Source of the DNA: Luzula sylvatica | Taxonomy: Eukaryota; Streptophyta; Magnoliopsida; Poales; Juncaceae | DNA: 64,000 bases | Assembly (NCBI GenBank): GCA_946800325.1 | Contig: OX326961.1 | Location: forward strand, 44,157,415 to 44,221,414 | Direction of reading: 5' to 3' | Shown: positions 20,937 through 33,176 of the stretch, one piece after another | Layout of the letters: every line of letters starts with the position of its first letter | Numbering within the stretch: the first letter of the stretch is position 1 | The notes under the pieces: model-generated | Databases searched by the model: none | Seen by the model: the letters and a program-made list of their open reading frames with translations, nothing else | Told to the model about the DNA's origin: nothing | Position numbers and translations under genes: made by a program

Positions 20937-21199
20937 TAGGACTGGCAAAAAATCTCGAAGATCGATGTTTGTTCAAATTCGCTTGACGATATCTCGATAA
21001 AACCTCGTTCGAAAATTGGGTCGAACAAACTCGAGCCGAGCAGAGCTCAAACGGGGTCATGCTCGGCGAGCTCGAGTATGAATCGAGCCAAACCAGGCTC
21101 GAGCTGAAAGACACAGAAATAAGCCAAACCAATTCGAGCCATGATGGAGCCGAGCTCGCTTGGTTATGTTTGTTCGAACTCGACTCGTTGTCAATCCTA
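20937..21199. mobile_element. Small TIR element rich in GAGCTCGAGCC words
   Basis: Ends TAGGACTGGCAA and, inverted, TAGGATTGACAA. The interior is full of CTCGAGCC and GAGCTCG palindromic words. The TIR type recalls hAT-like MITEs, but the eight bases on each side do not match, so the superfamily is uncertain. Confidence 0.5.
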
Positions 21200-22440
21200 C
21201 TTATCACACATATAAAACATATAAAATACATCTATAATGATATAATATAAAAGAATATTTCATACATCTAAAAAATATATAAAATCTAAAAAAATATAAA
21301 ACTTGAATGAGGATGGTGTTTGTTTTGGAATACGAAAAATGCAGTCAAATTTGAAAAAATTAAAAACCGTCACATGTCATTTTATATTAATGACGTGCAT
21401 ACGAATTGCACAATTTTTTTTCCATTTTTATATTGTTTTAAAAAAAATATTATTAATTCGTGTAATTATTAAATGTTACGAGGGTATACGTGAACATAAA
21501 AGGGTACGTTTCTTTGGTCAGCTGCGTGGCGACGATTTACTCTATTTTTTTCGGAAAAGTAAATACATGAACCGTCCGATTTAACAATCTCTAAGATTCA
21601 ACGGCGGATATATTGCGGAATAAGATAATAATAGAATGTACCCGCGGTGCATTATAATCGAGTTTCCAAATCCAGCATATAGACGTTAGAATCTTCCGTC
21701 GCCGTTTCCCACTTGATTCGATTTTTGTTTCCGTATAAACTTCATCTCCAGTCATACCAAACAGAGACCGACATTGTTTATCGTAAATTGGATGGAAGAT
21801 TTACAAATGGATATATCCAGTTATAAAACAACGGCGAGGATTAGTATTCTGCGTTGTATTTACTTTGTTCTCGCGGAAGAAGAACATTGTTTTAATTTGG
21901 GTTAATTATAATTCAGTAACTTATTAAATGTGATATTTAAACCTGTATAATAAATTATAACAAAGGAAAGAGAAGTTTTCTTCCAACATATTAATGAAAA
22001 TGTTCTTTGTTAAATTAATAATTGTTGACATTTTTTTAATTTAGTAATTATTATTTGTCGAGTTTCTCTTCTTTCTTTTTTTATGATTTCATTTGCACGT
22101 CTATTTAAGATAGTGTTTATTATTGATTCGATTATTGAAAATATTGAGACGAAGTCATAAACAAAGTGAATTTTTCTAGAAACAAATGTTGCAAAACATT
22201 GGGTTATTAAATTGAACCAACTATATATTTAAAAGGTTGACATTAATTTACATTTTCTCATTCTTTTTGGTCGAATATGACCGTCTACAAAGTTAGAACG
22301 TCGACCAACCAAAGAGTCGTTTTTTTTTCTAGAATTTAGTTGTGTGACGGTTTGTGTAGTACAAGCAAAAGACAAATTGTATACCATTAAATATAAAGAA
22401 GAATATAACATACAGTGCACTAGTTTAAAAATTTTGGACA
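21200..22440. other. Noncoding spacer
   Basis: Mostly AT-rich. Bases 21490-21850 have higher GC (GGTCAGCTGCGTGGCGACG, CTTCCGTCGCCGTTTCCC) and could be a relic promoter or gene edge, but no coding frame is visible. Confidence 0.35.
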
Positions 22441-22450
22441 ATCTTTATGA

Positions 22451-22765
22451 ATTATCTAATATATTTAGCTTTACTTTTTCTAAACTAAATGAGTGCACAA
22501 TATAATATACTATTAAATATATTAAATATAATATATTTGTGTACTCGTAATTATCTAATATAGTTAGTTTTACTTTTTCTAAACTAAATGAGTGCACAAT
22601 ATAATATACTATTAAATATATTAAATATAATATATTTGTGCACTCGTAATTATCTAATATATTTAGTTTTACTTTTTTCTAAACTAAATGAGTGCACGAT
22701 ATATTATAGAATATATTATATTTAATATATTGTGCACTAGTTTAGTTTAGAAAATAAAATATAAA
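22451..22765. repeat. 99-bp tandem repeat, three units
   Basis: Units start at 22451, 22550 and 22649 (ATTATCTAATATA...), 99 bp apart and nearly identical for the first two. Each contains AAACTAAATGAGTGCAC and a run of TATTAAATATATT. The third unit ends in an inverted copy (GTGCACTAGTTTAGTTTAG), forming a hairpin. Confidence 0.85.
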
Positions 22766-23214
22766 TAGTGATTATCTCAAAGTAAAGAATAATTTATGGA
22801 TGAACATTATTATGATAGTCGATGTTGCTTCGAATAATAAAACTAGAATGTATTATTATTATTATATATAATCGAAAAAAATCTCTCGAAGTCACGGATG
22901 ACACAAGTATAATAGAAGTTATTTATCTTGTATTTTTATTTTATTGTATCTTATGTCGGTTCATTTTTTCATTATCTTAATTTGAATTTGTTTGATGTTA
23001 TTGTATTTGATATGACAATGTATTTTAAATGTATATGTTTTGACGAGTATAAATTACTGGGGAATTAGAATCACCTCTAGGTTTAAATTTATTAGGATTA
23101 AGCTTCAAGCGTGTATTTCTATCATAACCCTCCATAAACATCGTTGCTTTTCAAAATTTTGACAAAAATACATAGATAATTAAATAATTAATAAATTATA
23201 CAGGCACATTGTTG

Positions 23215-24538
23215 GTTAATTCTAACCTAGAGGGGGATGAATAGGTATTCCTAGTGTACAATTTTCGCACTACGGTATACCAATTATAGATGCGGAAGTT
23301 AATTGAAGTAATTTAAAATAGAGAAGAGAGTACCGAACAATTGAACACACAATATTTATTACGAAGTTCGGTAGGTGGTTGCTATGTAGCTTTAACTCAC
23401 CCTTTACTTGATTAATCGACCGATTCGATTAGTTGCAAGTACCTACGTCTCCGGGAATGCCTTGTGCCTTTTGGGCTTTCGATTGAATTCCAACTCACTC
23501 GTACAAAGTTTTGCCTAGATCGATTTACACATTTTCTATCGATCTATGGCCGGCTTTACAATCGTAGTATTAGCCTATTACAAGTTTCTAAGACGAACTA
23601 CAACGTGATCGGTCACGTGAGTTGGGAATCGTTTAGAATAGATGATTCGAAGATAGATCTAGGATCTAGAGGTTTAGCTCAAACTATCAAGGGATTTGGA
23701 AATCAAGGCTATATGTTTTTCTCTCTTTTGAATGTGGAATGAATTTTCTAAAAGCTTGGTGAGAGAAAAATATGAGGGGTTCTATTTATATCATCTATAG
23801 AACACCCTCAGTTTGAGCACAAATTTCATAGTTCGTTCGAACTGACAATTAGGTGTGTTCGAACGAACTGCAAATTTGAACTATCCGTTTCAAATGATTT
23901 CTTAATATACATGATGGTTTGTTCGAACCGACAAAAGGGGTTCGTTCGAACGAACATGGTTTACTTGCTAGGTTGGTTCGAACGAACCAATAGAGAGTTC
24001 GAACGAACCAAACTTTCTTTAAGGTTAGTTCTACAACTTTAGAAAGAACTGAGATAGTTCGTTCGAACGTACTAAGTGTCCGTTCGAACTAACTATTAAT
24101 ATGTGTTTATATTTCACATTTCCAGTAGGGAGTTCTTTCGAACGTTATGAATCACAAGTTAGAACGAAAGTGTCCGTTCGAACGGATAGTTTAGTTAGTT
24201 CGAACGAACCCCATACTGTTGTGATGGTTAACCATATTCCATTTTCATCATGTTATGAATTTATCTTTTGACCTTGATAATTATGAGATGTACTAGGGTT
24301 TACCTAAGGTTTATTTGTGGTGATCCCAACTCACGAAAATCTTCGACATCTTGATTCTTGAATCGTTTCTTCGCCTTCCTTTTCGTCTCTTTGTCTTGGA
24401 CGGTTTTTCACTTGTGTTTCTGTTGATCTTCATTTATCGTTGTACCTGTGTTGTCCTACATGTTTTTCTTGACATGGACGTTAGTAATGACAGTGTTTTG
24501 AAATAATCAAACCATAGGATATTTGGATCAACACACAT
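23215..24538 (+). mobile_element. Solo LTR, family A copy 1
   Basis: The LTR body 23220-24533 (1,314 bp) begins TGTTGG and ends CAACA, flanked by the perfect 5-bp duplication CACAT (23215-23219 and 24534-24538). It carries CTAGAGGGGGATGAATAGG near the start and, at about 23830-24206, roughly ten degenerate copies of the palindrome GTTCGTTCGAACGAAC. A CTATTTATAT TATA-like box lies near 23783. There is no internal domain, so it arose by LTR-LTR recombination. Strand is given by similarity to copy 2 only. Confidence 0.9.
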
Positions 24539-25078
24539 AATGTTAATCCATCATATTCAACACACACGCATACATTGAGAAAAAGTATCGCATACAATTA
24601 AAATAAAATGTAATCAAGACTATTCACTAACGATAATTCATGTACTTAATTAGATTTAGTCGCAACTATATTTACTATTTTTAATATAATTTTATTAAAG
24701 TAACGAGTCTACTGATATTATTATTAGTATTAATATAATCAAACTACGTCTTAATTGTATTGAAGAAAATAAAAATAACTTAATTTATCTCATATAATTT
24801 ACTATTCAAGTCAATACACATATAGAATTATCATAACATTAAAGTATTAACATAGAAATACAAGAGGCCAATGACCATGTCTCACATTTCTTTATTTTCT
24901 CCAAACATCAATTAACATGTTTAATTAACATGATAATTAACGATTAATTCATAATTAATAAAAAACGTGATATATAACTACATTTTTCCAAATGAACAAT
25001 TAATAATAAATATTTAAAATATATTTATTACGTAGTACTCAGTTAATTACCATGCTAATTAGATGTGTTAATCGGTAT
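24539..25078. other. AT-rich spacer
   Basis: Repeated ATTAACATG/TTAATTA words and no coding frame. Nothing else is recognised. Confidence 0.4.
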
Positions 25079-25449
25079 TTAGGGGGCGTTTGGTTCGTGC
25101 TTTAAAATTATAATGCCTTGGCATCCATCCTAATTTATTCCATTCTCATGTTTGGTTCAGACATCAGGTAATAAAATAACGTCATCCACGATGCCCATGG
25201 GCATATTTCATGGGAATATGATTACCATCAAAATTGGTGGCTTTTCTCTATTCCCATGGGCATTCTATCTCTTTAAATATTAAAAACTAAAATTATTCCA
25301 AAAAAATTATTCATTTTACATAATTTCTAAATTTGTAGGAAAAGAAGATGCATCAACCAAACATGACTATTGTATATTCCATGGAATGTAATTTCTTGGC
25401 ATATAATATTTCAAGGCATATTTCAAAGCTTCAACGAAACGGTCCCTTA
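25079..25449. mobile_element. PIF/Harbinger (Tourist-like) MITE
   Basis: The body 25082-25446 (365 bp) starts GGGGGCGTTTGGTTCG and ends, inverted, GGGACCGTTTCGTTG, flanked by TTA on both sides. TTA duplications with this kind of end are characteristic of PIF/Harbinger MITEs. The interior has CCCATGGGCAT palindromes. Confidence 0.82.
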
Positions 25450-26734
25450 TGGAAAATTTCATGAAATCTGACGAAAAGTAAAATGGCCCAAAATACAAAA
25501 TTATTTGAAGTTTGTTAACCATGACATAGATGTCTACACTTACAGCATCACAAAAGAGCCAACGACTCCCTTCGTACCTTTTGAGAAAATCGATTAAACA
25601 AACGATAAAAGAATAATAATGGAATTCGAGCTCGTCAATCTTTTCTTACAATTGAATTGGTGTTGGAATCGACCAAGTTTATTCAATTATAAATTTATAG
25701 GTATGAACCGTATGATAATAAAAAAAAGGAAGAGAATGTACGGAAAGTCGACCTTTGACGACACCAATGAAAGGCAAAAACAAAACTAATTGCGTGAATT
25801 CTAAGTTCAAAAGAAGTTCTTCAAATTCTCAGTGGAATGGATATGGAAAAGGACGGTGGCCTCTATAAACTCTATTGCACAAAAACTATAAAATAAAAGT
25901 ATATTTAATTTAGCTTCAAAAATAAAAAGTATATTTAATTTAATTTCCATGAAAATTTTACAATTTCTATTGAGTTTCAAAAAGGCTTAAACAAACTGGC
26001 CTTTTAAATCTCACCTCAAAGTGTACAATGGGCTTTTAAGGCATTATCAAATCAAACGTCAAGAATAATTTTAATCGAAATTAATTTTATTTTTTTATAT
26101 AGTCAATACCAAAATTAGTTATACAAGAATACAAAATCACCAAAACTTTTAATGAATCTCAAATAACATAACAAAAATCTAATTTATATAACATAACAAA
26201 AAATCTAAATAACGCCAAATTAATGTAAATAGCATCACAAAAGTCCACATAACCTTAAATCTTAATTTAAATAATATAATAGAAGTCCAAATAAAATAAA
26301 AATAAATCCAAATAAAAAGAGAGAAGAGAATGATAAAAAAAAAATTGGCCAAACAAAAGAAAAATATAAAAAACCGTTCCAAAAAATATTCCTGCCCAAA
26401 AAATTAAACATGAAAAAATCAAACTTTGCGGGTTTTGGCGTGCGATTGACGGACGTCTGACGGGCCCTTGACGGACTATTGGCGGAAAACCCTCAAAAAC
26501 GAAACGTCAAAGATTATTCGAGACGGTGGGACATCAACTAGCAATTCATCGTCACTGGTCGCCCAAGACCAATTTCTTAAACACTAGTTTCAATGTCATC
26601 AATGTAGAACTTAGAAGTAGCGGACATCTATGATCTATGAAACATATAAGCAATAAATTTGTAACATATTGTATGTATAATTTATTGGTGTCGTTATGAA
26701 AAAATATAACAAAATCAAAATCTCATATCTTATG
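25450..26734. other. Noncoding spacer
   Basis: AT-rich, with one GC-richer patch at 26425-26510 where GACGG recurs five times. No gene is seen. Confidence 0.4.
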
Positions 26735-27115
26735 TATTACTTTCGAACGGAATCCGGTCTCCTGGTGAGGCCACGTCACCGAGGACTTGTCCCCGGAATT
26801 CATCATCGCATATGCTTTGTACTCTAATTAAAACACGTAATTTATACGTTACTTAACAAGATACACATAATTAATGATTAAATAATACTGATTAAGAATT
26901 GTTAATTCAAAAGACCTATATATTATTTTCGAATGAAATCCAACCTCCTTGCGAGGCCACATCACCACGAGCTTGTGGGAAATGATACGTGTCTCCGGAT
27001 TTCGCCACCGCATATGTTATGTATCCTAATTAACACATTTAATAAACATGATAGTTAACAAAGTATACATAATTAATAATTATAATACTAATTAAGAATC
27101 GTTAATTCTGAAAAG
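26735..27115. repeat. Diverged 186-bp tandem duplication
   Basis: Unit 1 begins at 26735 and unit 2 at 26921 (TATTAxTTTCGAA). The shared order is GAGGCCAC-TCACC, CGCATATG, ACATAATTAAT and GTTAATTC, with about 75-80 percent identity by eye. Confidence 0.7.
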
Positions 27116-27590
27116 TACTATTGTGTATTAATTAATTGTTAATTATGACTTTTTTCCGTAGAAATTTTCATCTTCTTCGATTTGTACTTTTCAGATTTGT
27201 TCATTATCTGATACACCCGCAACAACGCGCATTATGCATTACGGGTATTAGACATGAAAAATTAGAAGTATTTCATTCATAAAAATAATATAGAAATAGA
27301 AACATTGCTTAAAGTAGGAGAGAATCTCAAAGACAAAAAATAGAAAGCGAAAAAGGGATGGTGTAGGCGAGATATCCTTTCGCATCTCTTTATGAAATCT
27401 TTTTTTTTTCCAATGAATTTTCGGATTCTCTCTACTCAAGCTTGTACGAATTTACTAACTAGGGGCCATCGTGTCAATATAACATGTATGATGCATAATA
27501 AGCTAGCTAGCTTTAAGGACATTAATTAAGATTAGTACATGTAATTTTGAAGATTTGTATCAACAAACACCATCTACATTGCAAACACAA

Positions 27591-28053
27591 CTTATAAGCT
27601 GCTATCTTTTTTTTGAGAACTAAGGAAGCGTATAACTTCTTTTAATATATTAAAGCGGAGTTTAATACATTGGTTTGAGATTTTACATTAACGATGTAAA
27701 AAATAAAAGTCTCGCCACCCTTACACACGGGTAGCGACCAAATGAGTCATCCTAACAAAAGCGAAACCATTGGTTAGCTTCTTGCCTTATCCTTGCCGTC
27801 GTAACCGAGGCCGTGGTTCGTAGAGATGAGAAAACTCTAGCGTTCCGTTCCTTCCAAATTCCACGGGTAGCGACCAAATGAGTCATCCTAACAAAAGCGA
27901 AACCATTGGTTAGCTTCTTGCCTTATCCTTGCCGTCGTAACCGAGGCCGTGGTTCGTAGAGATGAGAAAACTCTAGCGTTCCGTTCCTTCCAAATTCCCC
28001 ACACGGTGGCTATGAATTGAGTGTCGAGTTTCTTGCCTTATAAGCTACTATCT
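27591..28053 (-). mobile_element. 5'-truncated LINE (L1-type) with 17-bp target duplication
   Basis: The body 27608-28036 lies between CTTATAAGCTGCTATCT (27591-27607) and CTTATAAGCTACTATCT (28037-28053), one mismatch. On the minus strand it ends in a short A-run and its translation includes IWKERNARVF, typical of the C-terminal end of plant L1 polyproteins. A 136-bp stretch (27726-27861) is repeated perfectly at 27862-27997. Confidence 0.82.
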
Positions 28054-28422
28054 AATAACATGAAAGGTTGCCGTAAATACAAAAAATAATTATTTGTTCT
28101 TTGAGAATTAAGAATTTTCATATATTGCAACAAGCAAAGGTGTAATTTTTTTTAAAAAAATATTAATTAATATAACAACTTAATAGGCTTATCACCAAAA
28201 AAATAAAATTAGCATAGATTTATAGCATAAAAAACTAACAATAATCATTAAAATTCTCTAATATATCCGCAGATAATATTTATTTTTTTCTCGAGATAAA
28301 CAAGCATTACTCTCATACACGGGTCACTAATTAATTAACTCCGACAAGTTTTTCCAACCAATGGAAAAAAAGAAAAAAATCTCAACTAATGCCCTCAAAC
28401 TCTATTACTTAAATTCTAAATC
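28054..28422. other. 3' flank of the MYB-CC gene
   Basis: AT-rich with T-runs and no coding frame. It probably includes the 3' UTR of the minus-strand gene that ends at 28423. Confidence 0.4.
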
Positions 28423-29920
28423 TTAATTCCAGCTGAATCCGTTTAAATCGAACTTTTTGCAATTTTTACCTCCATCATTTGAATCCTTCACATTTAAATC
28501 CAAACTGCAATTCACTCGTCTCTCTTCTTGCCTTCTGCATTGCCGATCAAAGAACAAACGCTGGCCGTCGGTCTCCTTACATTTTCCCTCGAGATTCGTG
28601 CTCAGACCAATCGATAACAAATTTGAATCCCATTCATTTTTAATCTGACCATTCAAATTCTGAGTTTCTTTTTGCGATCCATCACACGCAGTCAAGCAAC
28701 TATCTACCGATCCATCTCCCAATTGCAGCATATTATTCGGCCCGTTTAGTTCTTCGCAGAATTGCAATGAATTGTTTTGGAGATACTCATTGGAGACTTT
28801 CGAAACGAGTTCGGATAGTTGGAGCTTAGAGGATTCTATATCCGTTTGACCTGTTGAACTCGGGTTTTGTTTCGTGATGGTCTCTTGTGCCTTTTCAAGT
28901 ACTGTTTGGAGATACTTTCCTTGTGCTTCAATTCTTAGTTGAAGATGTCTTTGTACCTATTTACGCAAAAAATAAAGTTGGCACCGATACAATATTTATT
29001 CAAATGAATATGTAAATAAAAAAAATTGAAATTAATTACTCATATATACATACCTCTAGTTGTTCATGGAGCCGTCTCTGGACTTCGATTTGCATTTGAA
29101 GTGCCTCACTTAATTGCATACTTCTGAGAAAACGTTATATTAGTAATTTGCATATTTTTGAAATTTTGAATTCAGACATTGCGTGGAAAATAATAGAGAT
29201 CTTTCAAAACCGTACTTATTTGGTTGTGGAACTAAATGATTCACTTGTGCGAGATTTCCTTCGGGCGGTCTATTTTCCATTGGTACGTGACAACCTATAA
29301 CTGAGAAATATAAAATCATTCGTTATTTTTTCTTGTATATTTTTCATATCTTCATTAATAATCGAAATGTCGTGATATCATACGTACCGGATTTGACGTT
29401 TGTACAATTTCCCTGAGCTTGGAGATTCAGATTCTTACTCAGCCTGAATTTCTAGAAGCAAAGAAAGAAAATAATTAAATAAGCTAAGTCTCAAGCAAAA
29501 ACATTGTTTTTATTTTAATTGCACCAATTTAATTTACACATAATTTAACAATGATTAATTAAGATAATAGTTAGTACTTGAAGATGGCTTTTGAGGTGGT
29601 ACAAAGTTAATCCAGGAATTCCCATTAGCCTCATAATTGTCTTAGGTGTTGCCTCTACAAAAATAAAATAAAATAAATAAAAACAAGTCATGATAATAAA
29701 TAATAAATAGAAATTCACACTGTGCATTTATTTTTGAATTATGATAATTAATCTTACTATCTGGTCCTCCGAGTTGGTGAACCGCATCTATGAAACGTTC
29801 ATGTAATTCTGGCGTCCATTTTAACCTCGGTTTAGCATCCGTCGAGAGAATTAAACCCGATTCTCTCTCATTGGAATACGAAGATCTTGAAGAAATGATA
29901 TTACTATGTCCTTGATACAT
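28423..29920 (-). CDS. MYR1: MYB-CC transcription factor (MYR1/PHL-like)
   Basis: Six exons: 29758-29920, 29578-29654, 29388-29451, 29216-29300, 29054-29123, 28423-28956; phases agree and give 330 residues. A single-repeat GARP-type MYB domain at about 30-85 (KPRLKWTPELHERFIDAV, ATPKTIMRLMGIPGLTLYHL, SHLQKFRL) is followed by the LHEQLEVQRHLQLRIEAQGK coiled coil (about 133-170) that defines the MYB-CC group. SGLILSTDAKPRLKWTP and the coiled coil are very close to Arabidopsis MYR1/MYR2. Relatives bind P1BS-like DNA as dimers and regulate phosphate, flowering or gibberellin responses; the specific role here is inference. The C-terminal 150 residues are acidic, Ser/Asn-rich and poorly conserved. 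Confidence 0.92.
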
Positions 29921-31318
29921 CTACATTTAGAAAAAATATCTCGAATTAAAAATCAACGGTTCAAATTTACTGCGTTATTCTCTGGTATATTTCAAAATTG
30001 ACACAAAAATGAGGAAGAAAGTATACCATTTATCTTGTGTAGTATCTAATTTGCTTTAAGGGTCTGGAATGAAATCTCTTGGCAGAAAATATTTGCTTGT
30101 GATTAGTAGGGAATTAATGTCTTTGAATTTTATTGCACCACCTTAGAATTCCTCTCTCTTCATAGTTAGTTAGAGAAGGTGAGTGACTCTTTATAAAGAA
30201 ATCCAAAGTTAAGGTGTCCGATTTCTCTGCAATATTACATATATTAACCCTACAATATATTTTAGCTAACTTTGTTTTAATGGGTAAATTTTGGGATTAT
30301 ATCTAGAGTGATTATTCATTATTGTATACAATATATTCTAGAGAAATTAAGGAATAAGAATCAATAAGAACATGTGAAGAAAACTTGACCCAGTCTAGAC
30401 AGGAAGCTCAAAAAGTAATATTGTCTCTCTCGCTTTAGATTCTTTTATATGTGTGGGGGGGCTCTTAATATACCATTTCATTTCCTGTTATTTCATTTCT
30501 TAGTCAAATGATTCTGCCTTGTGATCATGATTATGCAGTTGAACTTAAAAACCGGCCCTTTAATTCCCTTTCTCACTCACATGACAAGACGAATTGGCCA
30601 AAAAGATTTTATTCCTTGTATATTGCTCATATTTGTTTTCTAAAGCAAGCATCCAATTCTCTCACCTCAACTTTTAATTTATGGCAATGGTTTTGGATTC
30701 CATAATTCCACGTAAGTAAAAACTTGATGAAATTTGAAAATGGATAAAGTTTTGAGGGTAATTTCATAAAAGAAAAGGAGAATGAATATATTCTGCAAAA
30801 TCAAGATGCTTTCTTTTCATGTCTTTTGAGACTGCTAAAAAAGCAAGGTATAATAGAAGAAGAAGAATAGGAATAAGGCACATTTTACTTCCTTTGTTAA
30901 GTTTGGTACTTATTCAACTTTATTAAAAGGGGTGAAGATGAAATAAATATGAACCCTAATTTTGAGGCTTCGTATCTCTTCATTTCAGATTACTTTTTTT
31001 AATTTTACTCATCTTTAATTAGGAAGTATATAATGGATGATTAAGAACATATAAAGTTGTATTCTTTATGCCATGTTATCAAAAATAGTCCCTCAAGAAG
31101 AATGTGATGCCCAAATTAAAATGTACGTAATTTAGTGCCCCGATAAATTGAGACCAAATCTCGCTTTCTTTAATCCCTACAAAACATACAAATATCATAT
31201 ATATCCCTGCAAATCAAGCAATAATTCTTCACCAAAATTTTCATGTTCGATAAAGTATTTAATAGAAAAAAATTCGTCACTAGAGAAAAGTTAATACAAT
31301 AATAAAAAAACATTTTTT
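29921..31318. other. Intergenic region upstream of the MYB-CC gene
   Basis: AT-rich, containing the presumed promoter and 5' UTR of the minus-strand MYB-CC gene and the 3' flank of the next minus-strand gene. No repeat or gene is recognised. Confidence 0.45.
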
Positions 31319-31580
31319 TTATTCATCCTGATCATCACTGAACTTGATTTTCTTCGCGACAGGCTGAATTTGACCGACCTGCACATTATACATTTCATTA
31401 AATTAAATATGTAATAGTTATAAACTTAGTAAATATCATATTTATATATATAGATTATATAGACGTACCAAATCAGGGCATTCATAATCAATACCGGCTT
31501 CTTTAATACGTTTGCGACGATTTTCATCCTTTTTCAAAATCGCTGCTACCAATTTCTGGTGCTCTTCTAATGTCCTTTCC

Positions 31581-31614
<34 letters not shown>

Positions 31615-32567
31615 TAATAATTTGAACAATTGTAGTATGATAATGAAAATACTAAGTTTAAATGATTTATTTATTTATTTACCTTGTTGACCCTTTTCCT
31701 TGTAATTTCTCTGAAATTAACTACGTCAATAGGTCTATTTACTCCGATCCATCTACATAAATTCAGCAAATAAATCAACTTGATAAAATATATAATTATG
31801 AGAAAATACAAAAAGTTTACAATTTGGGATGAATTTTTTCGCGAGGAACTAAATGAATATCAAGATTGCGCTCGAAGACCATGTAATTATTCATCTCATC
31901 GGCCACTACTTTCGCCACCTAAATATTATTCACAAAATTTCAATCAAATTTTAGTGTTAAGAAAATAAAATATGGAAGTAAATATATGTACCTCAGGGTT
32001 TTCAAATTCGAGGAATGCATAGTGTTTCGATTTTCCCGTCTGAAATTTAAACAAACATATTAGAAAAATATAATACACATTTTAATAGAATATATAATTA
32101 TTGGGGTGAAGATATAGATGAAAAAAAAACCTTTTTGTTTCTTGAAATTCTAAGCCTCTTAATGGTACCAAATTGGCTAAAAAACCCTGCAAAAATTCAA
32201 ATTTGAAGTAAAAAATTACTCAAAAAATACATAAAAAGAAAACTAATTTCGTTTAAAATTAAACCTTTCATTTCTTCCTCGTAGAAACCATGAGGAATAT
32301 GGCCAATATACAAAACCGTTGAAGTATTTTTCACTGTCTCCACAGATTCAATTATCTTCTTTCCTTGTCCTCCTTCCAAGGGCTAAATAAAAAAAAAAAA
32401 AAACTTAATTTCGATACAAAATATAAGTAAAATATATGATAAACAATGTAATGTTCTGAAAAATGTACCAAATAATCAAAATCCTTGTCTTCACGAGCAG
32501 TAATAGCTTTCTTAGAAGTAACTCTCTTTAGATTCTTCTTCAACGCTTTCTTTGCCTTCGCTCCCAT
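31319..32567 (-). CDS. RRM nucleolar protein (NIFK/Nop15-like)
   Basis: Eight exons: 32469-32567, 32265-32382, 32131-32186, 31992-32039, 31821-31918, 31683-31752, 31469-31579, 31319-31378, encoding 219 residues. A Lys-rich N-terminus ([14 protein letters not shown]) precedes one RRM at about 54-130 with RNP2 LYIGHI (57-62) and RNP1 KHYAFLEF (96-103). The tail has the basic [20 protein letters not shown] motif. This layout is that of yeast Nop15 and animal MKI67-FHA interacting nucleolar protein, which act in pre-60S ribosome assembly. The gene's telo-box and site II promoter elements support a ribosome-biogenesis role. Intron 6 ends in a (TAA)n microsatellite directly at its acceptor. Confidence 0.9.
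31580..31612. repeat. (TAA)n microsatellite at a splice acceptor
   Basis: About ten ATA/TAA repeats abut the acceptor of the sixth intron of the RRM gene. Length change here would alter the distance from branch point to acceptor. Confidence 0.85.
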
Positions 32568-32577
32568 CTCTGTTTAT

Positions 32578-32703
32578 CTATCAATTCAACCAATAAAAAA
32601 TAGCTAACTAAGCCGACGATGTATAAACCCTAAACCCTAGAAATCGATCCGCAAGAAAAACCCGACCAAAACCTAAAACAACAAGAAGCAGGTTTGAAAT
32701 TAC
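32578..32703 (-). other. Probable 5' UTR intron of the RRM gene, with telo boxes
   Basis: On the minus strand ATTAAG/GTAATT is the donor and TTGATAG/ATAAACAG the acceptor, 10 bp before the ATG. It contains two AAACCCTA telo-box words (plus strand 32625-32640). Confidence 0.5.
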
Positions 32704-32799
32704 CTTAATAATCCGAAGCCGTCGCCGTTAGCCGCCGATGAAAGAAGTTCAGCTCCTCCGCTTCGTGCTGCAGTGAGAGGGAGAGAGAGAGTGGCGAAA

Positions 32800-32885
32800 A
32801 AGGGTTTCTAGGGTTTAGAAATCAAAGAATTTGCAATGAAATACAGGCTTCAACGGGCCTTCAATTTAAATTTCGGCCCAAACTA
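32800..32885 (-). promoter_or_regulatory. Telo-box and site II promoter elements of the RRM gene
   Basis: Read on the minus strand: TGGGCC (32875-32880), AGGCCC (about 32857-32862) and CTAAACCCTAGAAACCC (about 32802-32818). Site II plus telo-box is the established promoter combination of plant ribosomal-protein and ribosome-biogenesis genes. Confidence 0.65.
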
Positions 32886-33134
32886 AATTAATTCTTCTCC
32901 ATTTCAATCATGAATGGAGATCATGAAGACGCCAAAAAGTTAGTAGGGCCGAATACATAGAGAAATGGACCTACTGGAGAGGAACAGGGTGTTAAGACTC
33001 TTTTGCTGGCCCTATAAAAGATCTCTTTTATTATTTATTATTATTATCTGTGGTGGATAGAGGAACACTAATTGTGGCGTAAATTTATCCCTCTTTTATA
33101 TATCTCCTCGTCCGCCACATCATCAGACACTGCC

Positions 33135-33176
33135 CACGTGAACTTCACGAAGAGCGTGTGGATCTTCCGACACGTG
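33135..33176 (+). promoter_or_regulatory. Two G-boxes upstream of the DOF gene
   Basis: CACGTG occurs at 33135-33140 (CCCACGTGAA) and 33171-33176 (GACACGTGGC). bHLH/bZIP factors, including clock and light regulators, bind this core. It lies between divergent genes, so it could serve either. It is about 0.9 kb from the DOF start codon. Confidence 0.5.

Noticed and set aside
20857..21231. 124-codon minus-strand frame
   Set aside because: Lies across the GAGCTCGAGCC-rich TIR element; Ser/Leu-rich composition reflects the repeat and no homologous domain is apparent.
32624..32642. Interstitial telomere repeat
   Set aside because: Only two AAACCCTA units beside a ribosome-biogenesis gene; better explained as telo-box regulatory motifs.
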